This document shows positions 1 to 7,919 of a stretch of 23,583 nucleotides of DNA, in pieces. The stretch lies in IMG/VR virus record IMGVR_UViG_3300045107_000264, positions 1 through 23,583 of that record; one strand, given 5' to 3'. A program made the position numbers and the translations under genes. A model generated the notes under the pieces. That model was not told the DNA's origin. It saw nothing but the letters and a program-made list of their open reading frames with translations, and made no database searches. The stretch comes from a virus. Each line of letters starts with the position of its first letter. Position 1 is the stretch's first letter.

Positions 1-1
1 C

Positions 2-847
2 GATATTGATATAAATGCAAAATTTAAATCTGGTAAACCTAAAACTAGTGGAGGTTTTTTTAGTGAAAATCCAGAATATCATTTTAAAAATGTTGATAAA
101 GGACTTATTGGCCAAGGTATAAAAATTTTTGCTGATGGCAACAAACTTTGGGAAGCTGCGAGAGATTATATAATTTATTATTTTTCTAAGAAATTTTTTG
201 GTGAAAGCGAACCACCATATTCATTAGAGAATTTTCTTAGTAATATATTACCAACATTTGTTCATGAAACAACACATCTGGAACAGAGAACCAGAAAATA
301 TTTAAGTAAAGGTAGTGGTTATAATTATGGTATTTCTTATACACCAGAAAAGAAGAAACGAAATCCTAATAAAAACATAGGAAATAGAGGTCATCCTTCT
401 CGTCTTCAAAATGAAGAAAATATAGATGATTTAGAATGGATAGAATATTTTGGTACTGATCATGAAATAGAAGCACATGCTGCTAGTGCTGCTGCGTCTA
501 TAATTCATAATATGTATGCTCATGATCCAGATATTAAGCAATATCAAATTAATAATGACATTGATTCAGTAATAAAAGATTTGCAATCTGGAATTTTTCC
601 TTCAGAAGCTTACAGTCTTTTGAGTTATGAAAATTATTTTAAAAACTTAGCATTAAAAATGCTCAGATATAGAAAATGGAAAGATGAAAGAACAATTAAT
701 AAAATTAATATCGGTGCTCGCAAAGTATGGACTATATTTTTAAAAAAGGTTATTAAACATTTGCTCTCTTATAAAAAATCTAATCCTGAATATAATCCAA
801 AATATAGGCTTCCTTATCCAATAAATAAACCAAATCTTCCAAGTTAA
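2..847 (+). CDS. Zincin-like metallopeptidase-type phage protein, 5' partial
   Basis: An open frame runs without a stop from the first bases of the window to TAA at 845-847, so the gene starts outside. An ATG at 512 is internal. About 80 residues in, the translation reads FVHETTHLEQR, an HExxH zinc-binding motif. About 70 residues later comes FGTDHEIEAHAAS, whose glutamates could supply the third zinc ligand. HExTH followed by an EIEAHA segment is a layout I associate with small zincin-like proteins of phages. Zinc peptidase chemistry is an inference from the motif, and no substrate is suggested. The rest is lysine-, asparagine- and tyrosine-rich and ends in a basic tail. Composition is AT-rich like the phage core. 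The missing N-terminus prevents a domain-level call. Confidence 0.6.
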   Translation, partial: DIDINAKFKSGKPKTSGGFFSENPEYHFKNVDKGLIGQGIKIFADGNKLWEAARDYIIYYFSKKFFGESEPPYSLENFLSNILPTFVHETTHLEQRTRKYLSKGSGYNYGISYTPEKKKRNPNKNIGNRGHPSRLQNEENIDDLEWIEYFGTDHEIEAHAASAAASIIHNMYAHDPDIKQYQINNDIDSVIKDLQSGIFPSEAYSLLSYENYFKNLALKMLRYRKWKDERTINKINIGARKVWTIFLKKVIKHLLSYKKSNPEYNPKYRLPYPINKPNLPS

Positions 848-895
848 GGACGAATTGATCTAATAAACCGAATAGATGAACAAAAGGAGCACTCC

Positions 896-1072
896 ATGAA
901 GCAGCAGACATGGTTGGACAAACAGCTTGAAAACTCCCGCATCGCGGTCAGTGAATGGAGCGAGCAAAAGCGAGAGGCTTTGAAGGCTCAGATTTCGCGC
1001 TTAGCGGGCGTGTATCGTTTGAACGAACCGGAAATCCGGGAAAATAGTGACCTATCACAAAAAACAGCCTGA
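896..1072 (+). CDS. Small GC-rich hypothetical protein (58 aa)
   Basis: ATG at 896 follows a good ribosome binding site (AAGGAG at 884-889), and the frame ends at TGA 1070-1072. The product begins MKQQTWLDKQLENSRIAVSE and is rich in charged residues and probably helical. It resembles short phage and bacterial proteins with a W-x-DKQLE-S-R-x-AVxEW pattern that I have seen without an assigned function. Codon use is clearly more GC-rich than in the genes on either side. It is followed directly by decayed TnpB-type right-end sequence, so it may have arrived as cargo of a mobile element. No function is proposed. Confidence 0.55.
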   Translation: MKQQTWLDKQLENSRIAVSEWSEQKREALKAQISRLAGVYRLNEPEIRENSDLSQKTA

Positions 1073-1079
1073 TGAAGGT

Positions 1080-1270
1080 GACAGTCCCGCCGCTCCATCG
1101 CGCCGTGGTCTGAGGTCTCGTTCGATAAAGAGGTTTGTTTATGCCAATTGGATAAGAACGTTATTGAGCATAGTGCTGTAAATAATAATACCACGTTTAT
1201 ATGGTAGTGCACAAATCTAAAAAACACGGGACCATCGTGGTCTTGTGTATCTAGTTGGCACAAATACACA
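1080..1270 (+). mobile_element. Decayed TnpB-type right-end sequences (fossil)
   Basis: This gap has no convincing gene. Segments of it align by eye with the 3' end of the TnpB element at 23052-23200, read on the minus strand. At 1170-1210, TAGTGCTG followed by CCACGTTTATATGGTAGTGC matches the region around GCCGCGTTCATGCGGTAGC. At 1222-1260, AAACACGGGACCATCGTGG then TCTTG matches the terminal hairpin and its flank. At 1144-1160, GCCAATTGGATAAGAACG resembles the element end GTCAACCGGATAAGCACG. Two ends may therefore be nested here. Hairpins remain possible at 1191-1204 and 1225-1239. A minus-strand frame over 988-1269 is taken to be spurious. Confidence 0.5.
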
Positions 1271-1290
1271 ATTAATAAATTAGGGAAAAA

Positions 1291-2016
1291 ATGACAAAAA
1301 CATTTTATGAGATTTTAGCTGAAAAGGAAGATGAATTTGTTTATCACATTTATTCTACAGCTAATATACATGATCCAGAAATTTGTGCAAAAATAAGAAT
1401 TTCTTTACTTCCATATAAAATAAAATCAATGGAATGTGAATCCTATAAGCCGCTATCTAAAAATAATGATATGTTTCCTAATGAGCCTAATTCTCCAACT
1501 TATGCAATTAAAGTAATTACAGGTCATCCAATAACCAAAGGATTTTTATCAACTTTGGCCATGGATGCTCATATACATGTTTCGCATTTGAAGATTATTC
1601 CAGAAAGTGATATTGATCTTATTAATAAGCCAAAAGAAGTATCTAGTGATGATGCTCAAAAATTGGTTGGAACAAAACGTCTTGGAAATTTCATCAAAGA
1701 ATTACAAAAAGAACGTAATACTCGTGATGAAATGAAAATTACTCGTGAAGTTTATGAATGTTTTTTTACAACACAACGTGGACTTGAAATTGTTGTTGGA
1801 AAACCAATGAAAAAAGGTTATTATATGATAGAAGCATTTATTGATGATGGTAAGAAATATTTTAAAGCTGAAGGTCCATTTCTTACCCGTCCAGATGGTA
1901 ATCCATTTTTTGATAGATTCAAAGTAAAAAATCCAAAAATCGTTCATGAATCAGAAAATTCTAGGTTACATTCCCTTGTTGTTCTGGTTGAAAGTTTTGA
2001 TCAAACTAAGAAATAA
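1291..2016 (+). CDS. Conserved-looking phage protein of unknown function (241 aa)
   Basis: ATG at 1291 is preceded by TTAGGGAAAAA, a weak but usable ribosome binding site, and the frame stops at TAA 2014-2016. Composition matches the AT-rich phage core. The protein is soluble-looking with no signal peptide or membrane segment. It has an N-terminal alpha/beta-looking part, a charged linker near residues 130-150 (KELQKERNTRDEMKITREVY) and a C-terminal part with GLEIVVGKPMKKGYYMIEAF. I do not recognise the family. It lies directly upstream of the terminase gene but is separated from it by a late promoter-like octamer, so the two need not be co-transcribed. A terminase small subunit role would be a guess from position only, since no helix-turn-helix is visible. 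Confidence 0.7.
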   Translation: MTKTFYEILAEKEDEFVYHIYSTANIHDPEICAKIRISLLPYKIKSMECESYKPLSKNNDMFPNEPNSPTYAIKVITGHPITKGFLSTLAMDAHIHVSHLKIIPESDIDLINKPKEVSSDDAQKLVGTKRLGNFIKELQKERNTRDEMKITREVYECFFTTQRGLEIVVGKPMKKGYYMIEAFIDDGKKYFKAEGPFLTRPDGNPFFDRFKVKNPKIVHESENSRLHSLVVLVESFDQTKK

Positions 2017-2047
2017 TTGAAAACATAGACTTTTTTTCCTTTACGTT

Positions 2048-2055
2048 TATAAATA
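2048..2055 (+). promoter_or_regulatory. T4-type late promoter octamer upstream of terminase
   Basis: TATAAATA is an exact match to the T4 late promoter box, which is read by a gp55-type sigma factor with the sliding clamp. It lies about 30-60 bases upstream of the possible terminase starts. Late transcription fits a packaging gene. Related CTAAATAC octamers precede two other genes in this window on the minus strand. Confidence 0.6.
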
Positions 2056-2081
2056 CTGTCATATTCGTCAATAGATAAGCC

Positions 2082-2507
2082 GTGGACAGCTGGAAACGGA
2101 GAATTGTTGTGTTTAGATCAGAAGAACAAGGTGGTAAAATTAAACCAGCGGGATATCAAACACCTTATACCGAAGAACAAAAATATGAATTAATTGTTAG
2201 ATGTCCTAAAGACCCTATTCATTTTATCACAAAATATTGTTGGATTATTTCTACGAAAGGCGGTCAAATGCTTTTCAATCTCTATGACTATCAGAAACAA
2301 TTAATTCTTCATTATTTAAATCACGAAAAGACAATTACATTGCTAAGTCGTCAGGTAGGTAAATGTTGTTTTTATAGAACCTTAATATGTATAAATGGAA
2401 ATAAACAAATGATTGGTGATTTATTTAATCTATCTTGGAAACATAGATGTATATCAAAATTAGAAAATGTATTAGTTATACTTGCACGTTATGCAAAAAA
2501 ATTATAA
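2082..2507 (+). CDS. terL: Large terminase, N-terminal piece, with N-terminal half of a split intein
   Basis: Residues 1-94 are the start of a T4 gp17-type packaging ATPase. They include NLYDYQKQLILHYLN and the first part of Walker A, SRQVGK (89-94). From Cys95 the sequence becomes an intein start (CCFYRTLICINGNKQMIGDL, block A), and the frame stops 47 residues into it. The matching C-terminal intein half and the rest of terminase are in the next gene (2667-4559). Joining SRQVGK to T-E-T-T restores Walker A, so the insertion site is between Lys and Thr of the P-loop. The split just after block A is the layout of atypically split TerL inteins such as AceL-TerL. The start may be GTG 2082 or, with a better ribosome binding site (CGGAGA at 2097-2102), GTG 2109. 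The last ~24 residues may be non-intein sequence. Confidence 0.85.
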   Translation: MDSWKRRIVVFRSEEQGGKIKPAGYQTPYTEEQKYELIVRCPKDPIHFITKYCWIISTKGGQMLFNLYDYQKQLILHYLNHEKTITLLSRQVGKCCFYRTLICINGNKQMIGDLFNLSWKHRCISKLENVLVILARYAKKL

Positions 2508-2520
2508 AGTGCAAATATAG

Positions 2521-2661
2521 CCGTGAAGCTTGGTATAGTGTTGTAAATAATATTACAACATCACGTTTAGGTGGTGCTGCACCTTCTATCGAAGGTTACT
2601 GGCAAATTTTGAATCACAATATGTTGTGGTCTTGAGCGTTAACTGGATAAGTACAAGCACG
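2521..2661 (+). mobile_element. TnpB-type right-end fossil in the terminase break
   Basis: This stretch lies between the two terminase pieces. It aligns with the 3' end of the TnpB element at 23052-23220 (minus strand): CGTGAAGCTTGGTATAGTG, then a hairpin-forming TCACGTTTAGGTGG (2561-2574). Next come ACCTTCTATCGAAGGT (2581-2596) and CACAATATGTTGTGGTCTTG (2615-2634), then GTTAACTGGATAAG near the end. Read in one frame it still encodes NHNMLWS, the same tail as the intact TnpB (SHNMLWS). Three hairpins are kept although the coding sequence is lost. It is a remnant, not an active element by itself. Confidence 0.7.
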
Positions 2662-2666
2662 TTAAA

Positions 2667-4559
2667 ATGCTTAGATTTTTTGCAAAAATATTGATTTTTA
2701 TCATAAAATTATTTTTATGGTGTATTGATTCTGATCATAGAAAATCTGAAAATATTGATAATAATAATATTAAAAAGTTTACAGATGTTCAAATCTGTGA
2801 TTTTCAATCAGATTTCGGACGAGTTAATAATATATTTCGAACAATTCCATATCAAACATGGTTATTAAAAACAGAAACACATGAACTTATTGCTGCTGAT
2901 AAGCATCTTGTAATTAGAGATAATGGCGACACTGCATGGATTCAAGATTTACTTCCTAATGATTTGATAAAAACTGATAATGGTATCGAAAAGGTTATAT
3001 TAGTGGAGAATTTAGGTATTAAGGTTCATATGTATGATGTGCAATTAGATACACAGGATCATCTATATTATACTAATGGGGTTCTTTCACATAATACAGA
3101 AACTACAGTTGCATTTTTACTTTGGTGGGCAATTTTTAAACCACATCAAACAATTTTAATTGCTTCATATAAAGCGGATTTTGCTAAAGCAATTATGGGC
3201 CGTCTTAAATTTATGTATGAGGAATTACCATGGTGGTTAAAACCAGGAGTGAAATCTTGGAATGTTATGAGTGTTGAATTCGAAAATGGTTCTAAAGTAA
3301 TTGCTGAAACTACTACTGAAAACACAGGTCGTGGTTATCCTGTTAATCTATTTTATTTTGATGAATTTGCATATGTTCCTCCTAATATTTCAGAAGGATT
3401 ATGGACTTCTATTTTCCCGACAATTACTAGTTCTAAAGATTGCCGATGTATTATTACTTCTACAGCAAATACTGATGAAGACAAATTTGCTCAAATTTGG
3501 TTCAATTCCCGTCAATCTAAATTTTCCGGTGATACATCATATACAAAACGTATGAGTGAAGAAGATGTTAATGAACCTGACTATGAAACATTTTGGGAAG
3601 ATGAAAATATAAAAAACGATGTTATAGAAAAAGACAATAAAGATGATATGGTGCAGGGGTTTTGGGGATTTCATGTTCCGTGGGATGCTATTCCAGGTCG
3701 TGATGAAGAATTTAAAAAGAGTGTTTTAGCTTCTGGTTATTCTGAAGAACAATGGGGTCGGGATTACGAATGCAAATTTTTAACAGACAATCCCACACTT
3801 ATTAGCGCTACAAAACTTTTAGCATTAAATTCTGTTGTTCGACCACCTCGTTTTGTTGATAGATGGGGAATGCGATGGTATGAAGAAATAAAACCATCTA
3901 CTTCATATGGTGTTGTACTTGATCCTTCTGAAGGAGTTGGACGAGATGATGCTTGTATTCAGGTTATAGAACTCCCGAACTTTATTCAAGTGGCAGAATG
4001 GAATTCAAATTTAGCGCATCAAGCTGAACAAGCAAAAATGCTTTATAGAACTATACGTCGTATTTTTAAAATACAACAAAATGATCCAGATCATAATAAC
4101 CGTTCGCAAATTTATTATTCTGTAGAATGTAATGGTATTGGTATAGGAATTCTTAATGCTATCGAGATTGAATATGAAAATAAAATTCCTGGTTATTTAA
4201 TAGATTCACGTGGTAATAAATTACGCGGAATAAGATTGACATCTTCTAATAAGAAAAATCGTTGTTTGGATATGGCAGCATTAATTGAACGTAATGTTTT
4301 TATTCCTCGTTCTCGTTATCTAGTGAGTCAATTAAAGACATTTGTTCAAAGAAGAGCTGGAGTTTATGCTGCAAAACCAGGTTCAAAAGATGATATTGTA
4401 ATGTCAGTAGTTCTTTTAATGCAGATGATAGAAGAATTAAAAGTTCAAGATTATGATATTCAAGATCGTTTATTATTTGATGTCACGGAAAATTATAATA
4501 CTAGCGATGCAGAAGAAATTTATGGTTCAAATTATAAACCATTTGCCATAATAGGATAA
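2667..4559 (+). CDS. terL: Large terminase, C-terminal piece, with C-terminal half of a split intein
   Basis: Residues ~40-143 are the C-terminal part of an intein. They contain a block B-like segment around AADKHLVI (His80) and blocks F and G as YDVQLDTQDHLYYTNGVLSH with terminal Asn143. The next residue, Thr144, is the +1 nucleophile. From Thr144 on the protein is gp17-type terminase: Walker B region VNLFYFDEFAY, coupling motif IITSTAN, then the RNase H-like packaging nuclease with acids in VVLDPSEGVGRDD, YSVECNG and GSKDDIVMS. After trans-splicing, 94 plus 487 residues give about 581, close to T4 gp17 (610). The start is uncertain: ATG 2667 adds a hydrophobic stretch (MLRFFAKILIFIIKLFLW) that is not typical of inteins, and no clear ribosome binding site is visible. 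Confidence 0.88.
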   Translation: MLRFFAKILIFIIKLFLWCIDSDHRKSENIDNNNIKKFTDVQICDFQSDFGRVNNIFRTIPYQTWLLKTETHELIAADKHLVIRDNGDTAWIQDLLPNDLIKTDNGIEKVILVENLGIKVHMYDVQLDTQDHLYYTNGVLSHNTETTVAFLLWWAIFKPHQTILIASYKADFAKAIMGRLKFMYEELPWWLKPGVKSWNVMSVEFENGSKVIAETTTENTGRGYPVNLFYFDEFAYVPPNISEGLWTSIFPTITSSKDCRCIITSTANTDEDKFAQIWFNSRQSKFSGDTSYTKRMSEEDVNEPDYETFWEDENIKNDVIEKDNKDDMVQGFWGFHVPWDAIPGRDEEFKKSVLASGYSEEQWGRDYECKFLTDNPTLISATKLLALNSVVRPPRFVDRWGMRWYEEIKPSTSYGVVLDPSEGVGRDDACIQVIELPNFIQVAEWNSNLAHQAEQAKMLYRTIRRIFKIQQNDPDHNNRSQIYYSVECNGIGIGILNAIEIEYENKIPGYLIDSRGNKLRGIRLTSSNKKNRCLDMAALIERNVFIPRSRYLVSQLKTFVQRRAGVYAAKPGSKDDIVMSVVLLMQMIEELKVQDYDIQDRLLFDVTENYNTSDAEEIYGSNYKPFAIIG

Positions 4560-4626
4560 ACCGTACTTGATTTTTTTGTCCAAAAGAACTACATGTTTTT
4601 TATATTATTTTTATGAGATAGATTAA

Positions 4627-5262
4627 ATGGAAGAATCATCACAAAATTCGAACGAAAATAAACAAATATTTTTTTGTCATGAATGCAAAAAAGAACTTAC
4701 TTCTAAAATAGGTTTAATTTCTCATATGAGAATACATAAACAGAAAGTTGATGATCAATCGATACAGAAATCATATGATATAAAAGATAATGAAAAACAT
4801 GTTGTTTTAGAAGTTTCTAAGCCTATTATTAAGATAAAAAGATTAAATCATGGAATGAATATTCCAGAAATTCAGCGTGCTACGCCTGGTAGTGCAGCTT
4901 TTGACCTTTATGCAGCAATAAATAATTCAATTTGTATTGGTGCAAAAGAACATTCTATAATCCCTTCGGGATTATGTTTTGAAATTCCCTATGGTTATGT
5001 AGGAAAAGTTGTTTCTCGTTCTGGAATGGCTGCGAAACATCGTATTATAGTAACTAATTCTCCTGGAATTATTGATTCTGATTATCGCGGAGAAGTAATG
5101 ACGAATTTGATTAATCTTTCTACTTCTAAGTATTGGGTTAATCCAGGCGACAGGGTTGCACAAATATTATTTGAAAAGGTTGAAGATGTTGACATAGAAT
5201 ATGTCGAAGAACTTTCTGATACATATAGAGGAAATGGCGGTTTTGGTTCTACAGGTACTTAA
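4627..5262 (+). CDS. dut: dUTP pyrophosphatase fused to an N-terminal C2H2 zinc finger
   Basis: Hydrolyses dUTP to dUMP and diphosphate, keeping uracil out of viral DNA and feeding thymidylate synthesis. All five trimeric dUTPase motifs are present: PGSAAFDLYAA (87-97), RSGMAAKH (131-138), NSPGIIDSDYRGE (144-156, catalytic Asp150), GDRVAQILFEKV (174-185) and RGNGGFGSTGT (201-211). The unusual part is the N-terminus. Residues 17-37 form a classical C2H2 zinc finger (Cys17, Cys20, His33, His37, spacing C-x2-C-x12-H-x3-H), joined by a charged linker of about 30 residues. The finger suggests nucleic acid or protein binding, perhaps tethering the enzyme to replication complexes (inference). The frame is unbroken across the fusion. 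Confidence 0.95.
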   Translation: MEESSQNSNENKQIFFCHECKKELTSKIGLISHMRIHKQKVDDQSIQKSYDIKDNEKHVVLEVSKPIIKIKRLNHGMNIPEIQRATPGSAAFDLYAAINNSICIGAKEHSIIPSGLCFEIPYGYVGKVVSRSGMAAKHRIIVTNSPGIIDSDYRGEVMTNLINLSTSKYWVNPGDRVAQILFEKVEDVDIEYVEELSDTYRGNGGFGSTGT

Positions 5263-5274
5263 AAAATTATTTTA

Positions 5275-5302
5275 TTGACATCGAAACTAAAAAATCTAAA
5301 TT
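5275..5302 (+). promoter_or_regulatory. Sigma-70-like promoter upstream of gene 32
   Basis: TTGACA (5275-5280) and TAAATT (5297-5302) are separated by 16 bases. The same pattern, TTGACAT, ACTAAA, then ATCTAAATTA, recurs at 15168-15198. The two probably represent a phage early or middle promoter type used by the host polymerase. It lies just after the dUTPase stop and about 105 bases before gene 32. Confidence 0.5.
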
Positions 5303-5330
5303 ATTACCAAGCACGAGACTAAATAATAAT

Positions 5331-5358
5331 GATACATTAAATTTATTTTTATTGTATC
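5331..5358 (+). promoter_or_regulatory. Hairpin in the AU-rich leader of gene 32
   Basis: GATACA (5331-5336) pairs with TGTATC (5353-5358), with a partly paired AT-rich interior. It lies in the long leader between the promoter and the gene 32 start codon (5407, with AGGAG at 5393-5397). T4 gp32 represses its own translation by binding a structured, A/U-rich leader. A similar role here is an inference from position and composition only. Confidence 0.3.
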
Positions 5359-5406
5359 GATGTTAGAAGAAATATGTCATGCGAAAATATATAGGAGAAA
5401 AGTAAA

Positions 5407-6552
5407 ATGGTAAATTTTATTGACTTTATGATGGATGATAAGACAGCTGTTGGTTCTTTAGATAAGTTAAAGCATACATTGTCATCTCGCGGTTCTGGTG
5501 GAAATATTTTTTATCGTTATAAGAATATGGAATATGGGCAGACTTGTACCCTCCGTTTTCTTCCTGGTTCTTCAGAAATTTCTGAAAATGAGGTTCAACC
5601 AGATTTCTGGTTGCCAAAGAAGATTATTCGTCTTCGTTTTGAAAATCCTGAGAAACATGGTTCAGAGGTTGTTCTTCCCATTCCTGCTATGCAAATGTAT
5701 ACAAAATGTAAGACAGAAGATGATCTTGTTTTAAGGCAAGCTAAAGAGTTATTTGATGAATCAGATAAGCTTAAGAAGCTTGGACGTGAAGAGGAATCTA
5801 AACAAGTTAGGGCAAAGGCTTCATATCATTGGCATAGAGGAGAGGGTATAGCACAATGTTTTGTTATACGATCTCCATTTTTAGAGCAAGACCCTCCAGA
5901 AAATCCCATACGTCCGGTAGAAATAACTAAACAAATTATCAATGTTATCACAAGTACACTTAAGTCTGATGACCCAGAAACAAAATTAGAATATTGGCCT
6001 TGCCATGGTAAACTAGGAACTAATTTTGTAATTAAAAAGACACAAAGTGGTGAATGGCCGCGTTATAATGAAGGGTCCGGTTTTAGTAGAATGGGTCCAA
6101 CCCCATTAACTACAGAACAATTAGATGCTCTTGCAAAGTATGGTCTGTTTGATTTGACAGATTTTCTTCCGGAGCGCCCAACTGACGAAGAGTATCAACT
6201 TCTTGCTGAAATCGTGAGATTATCAATTGAAGGTGAGAAAATTTGGAATCCAGATTGGGAAGATCATTTTACTACCGTAAAAATTTTTAAAACTGGTATG
6301 GATGATGATAATGATCTAATTTCACAAATATCACGAAGCGATGTTGTTGGTCGTGGTTCTGTTTCTCCCGATGATGTTTTAACAGCTTTAAGAACATCAG
6401 GACGGCTTGAAACTCAAGAAATAGAAGAAGCAGAAATAGATGAACCAGAAGTGATTTCTATGACTTCTGTTACACCTACCAAGACAGCAGAACAAGTTCG
6501 TGCAGTTGTTAATCGTATCAAATCTCGTGATACAAAAATAGCTTCAGTATAA
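5407..6552 (+). CDS. 32: Single-stranded DNA-binding protein, T4 gp32 type
   Basis: Coats single-stranded DNA in replication and recombination and works with UvsX and UvsY, which are encoded just downstream. Recognisable gp32 features are the basic N-terminal part, YGQTCTLRFLPGSSE (~40-55), the core segment HGKLGTNFVIKKTQSG with NEGSGFSRM (~200-230), and an acidic segment near the end (EIEEAEIDEPE). At 381 residues it is longer than T4 gp32 (301). The T4 zinc site (His plus three Cys with a CPVC knuckle) is not evident: the equivalent stretch has only one Cys (MYTKCKTEDD) and is expanded by a charged helical insert. The fold may therefore be zinc-free. The start has a good AGGAG site, and a strong hairpin follows the stop. 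Confidence 0.88.
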   Translation: MVNFIDFMMDDKTAVGSLDKLKHTLSSRGSGGNIFYRYKNMEYGQTCTLRFLPGSSEISENEVQPDFWLPKKIIRLRFENPEKHGSEVVLPIPAMQMYTKCKTEDDLVLRQAKELFDESDKLKKLGREEESKQVRAKASYHWHRGEGIAQCFVIRSPFLEQDPPENPIRPVEITKQIINVITSTLKSDDPETKLEYWPCHGKLGTNFVIKKTQSGEWPRYNEGSGFSRMGPTPLTTEQLDALAKYGLFDLTDFLPERPTDEEYQLLAEIVRLSIEGEKIWNPDWEDHFTTVKIFKTGMDDDNDLISQISRSDVVGRGSVSPDDVLTALRTSGRLETQEIEEAEIDEPEVISMTSVTPTKTAEQVRAVVNRIKSRDTKIASV

Positions 6553-6562
6553 TCATAATAAT

Positions 6563-6594
6563 GATGGTGCAATATGAAATATTATTGCACCATC
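6563..6594 (+). terminator. Strong hairpin after gene 32
   Basis: GATGGTGCAATA (6563-6574) and TATTGCACCATC (6583-6594) form a perfect 12-bp stem with an 8-base loop, 10 bases after the gene 32 stop. No long T run follows on this strand, so it may act as an mRNA-stabilising 3' end or a weak terminator. Confidence 0.6.
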
Positions 6595-6601
6595 TTAAAA
6601 C

Positions 6602-6778
6602 ATGAAAGAAGATATTTTATATTCACCCATAAGAAAAAATAAAGAAAAACAACAACATGATTTTTTTGGGTATGGCACGAATCCAAAAAGAATTTGTGCG
6701 AATTGTGGAATTGATTTAGCAGATTATATTATTTTTAATATTCCTTGTAAATCAAAAGAAAAGGATACATGTAATTAA
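6602..6778 (+). CDS. Small Cys-pair (zinc-ribbon-like) protein, 58 aa
   Basis: ATG 6602 to TAA 6776-6778, ending one base before the uvsX start. The product begins MKEDILYSPIRKNKEKQQHD and has a zinc-knuckle-like ICANCGIDLADYIIFNIPC. The CxxC pair is followed by further Cys at residues 49 and 57. AT-rich composition fits the phage core, and its tight fit between the gene 32 hairpin and uvsX supports a real gene. The ribosome binding site is poor. Function unknown; nucleic acid binding is a guess from the Cys pattern. Confidence 0.5.
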   Translation: MKEDILYSPIRKNKEKQQHDFFGYGTNPKRICANCGIDLADYIIFNIPCKSKEKDTCN

Positions 6779-6779
6779 C

Positions 6780-7919
6780 ATGGCAGGACATGATATACAT
6801 AAGAAAATAGAATCAGTTTTTTCTATTATAAATAAGAAGACAGATGCTCGTATTGGTTTCGTTGATATGAATCTATGGACCGATAGTGGTGTTTATGCAT
6901 TAAATAGAAAATTATCTAATGATTATCACAAATGCATTCTTTATGGAAGCCAATTTGGACTTTATGGTGAAAGCGGAAGTGGTAAAAGTTTATTATTGGC
7001 TCAAATGGCATCTATTGAACAAAAAAAACGTAATGCTTTTGTATTATGGTTTGATGTCGAAGGTGCAGTATCTGATAAAATAGAAAGCATAAAATGGTTT
7101 TCTAGAATTGGTGTTGATACGAGCGATACTTGTTTTCGTCGTGTACATATCTGCACATTTACAGATGCACTTTCTGTTATGGCAGAATTTGTTAAAATGT
7201 GGCGAGAGGATGAATTCACAAAACAACTTCCTCCATTATTTGTAGTATTTGATTCTTATTCTCATCTTATTACAGATTCTATGGTAGAACAAAATAAAGG
7301 TAAAAAAGATTTAACATCTGATATGGGACAAAAAGCTAAACAACTTGGAGATTTTCTTGTTCGAACAAAAGGAATGATAGAGGGATTAAGAATTTGTATT
7401 ACAGGTGTAATGCACGTTTATATGAACCAAGATATGTATGGTCCATCTCATAAAATCTCTGGTGGTATGAAAGCTGTGTTCACTGCTGCACAATCTCTAA
7501 TGTTAACTAAAAGCGAAATGACTAATGAATGGACTAAAAAATATGCTCCTTGGTTAACACAAAGTAATGAACCGGAAAAAATGAAGGATATTATAGGTGT
7601 AAAAGTTTCTGCTAAGACATTAAAGACTAGATATGCTAAACCATTTGAACGTATCGATCTTCAGGCTGTTTATGGTAAAGGCATCGATAAATATTCTGGT
7701 TTATTTGATATGATGCTAGAAGATAATATTATAATATCACCATCTCAAGGATGGTATGAATTTTCTCGACCTGATGGAACAAAACAAAAATTTCGTAAAT
7801 CAGAATTTACAAAATATGCCGAAGAACTATTGTTAATCCCGATTCCGGAACGAACAGAATTGAAAGAAGAAGAAGTTGATAAATTACTTTTTGATGAAAA
7901 TATGGAAGAAATGGAGTAA
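6780..7919 (+). CDS. uvsX: UvsX, RecA-like recombinase
   Basis: Forms filaments on single-stranded DNA and catalyses strand exchange in recombination-dependent replication and repair. It belongs to the T4 UvsX branch of the RecA superfamily. Walker A is GESGSGKS (63-70). Walker B lies in PPLFVVFDSYSHLI (~150-163). KISGGMKAVFTAAQSLML (~225-242) matches the phage recombinase core, and the C-terminus is acidic. The length (379) is close to T4 UvsX (391). The UvsY-like mediator starts on the base after the stop codon and UvsW follows, so the recombination functions form one compact operon. Codon composition fits the core. Confidence 0.93.
   Translation: MAGHDIHKKIESVFSIINKKTDARIGFVDMNLWTDSGVYALNRKLSNDYHKCILYGSQFGLYGESGSGKSLLLAQMASIEQKKRNAFVLWFDVEGAVSDKIESIKWFSRIGVDTSDTCFRRVHICTFTDALSVMAEFVKMWREDEFTKQLPPLFVVFDSYSHLITDSMVEQNKGKKDLTSDMGQKAKQLGDFLVRTKGMIEGLRICITGVMHVYMNQDMYGPSHKISGGMKAVFTAAQSLMLTKSEMTNEWTKKYAPWLTQSNEPEKMKDIIGVKVSAKTLKTRYAKPFERIDLQAVYGKGIDKYSGLFDMMLEDNIIISPSQGWYEFSRPDGTKQKFRKSEFTKYAEELLLIPIPERTELKEEEVDKLLFDENMEEME

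Noticed and set aside
988-1269. Minus-strand frame of 93 codons beginning MYLCQLDTQDHDG, with LDTQDH as in the terminase intein
   Set aside because: It runs over decayed right-end sequence and the end of a plus-strand gene. The six-residue match to the intein is probably chance, since no other intein block is present.
2447-2635. Separate 62-residue protein between the terminase pieces
   Set aside because: It ends in the TnpB tail NHNMLWS and overlaps the end of the first terminase piece in another frame; better explained as remnant of an inserted element.
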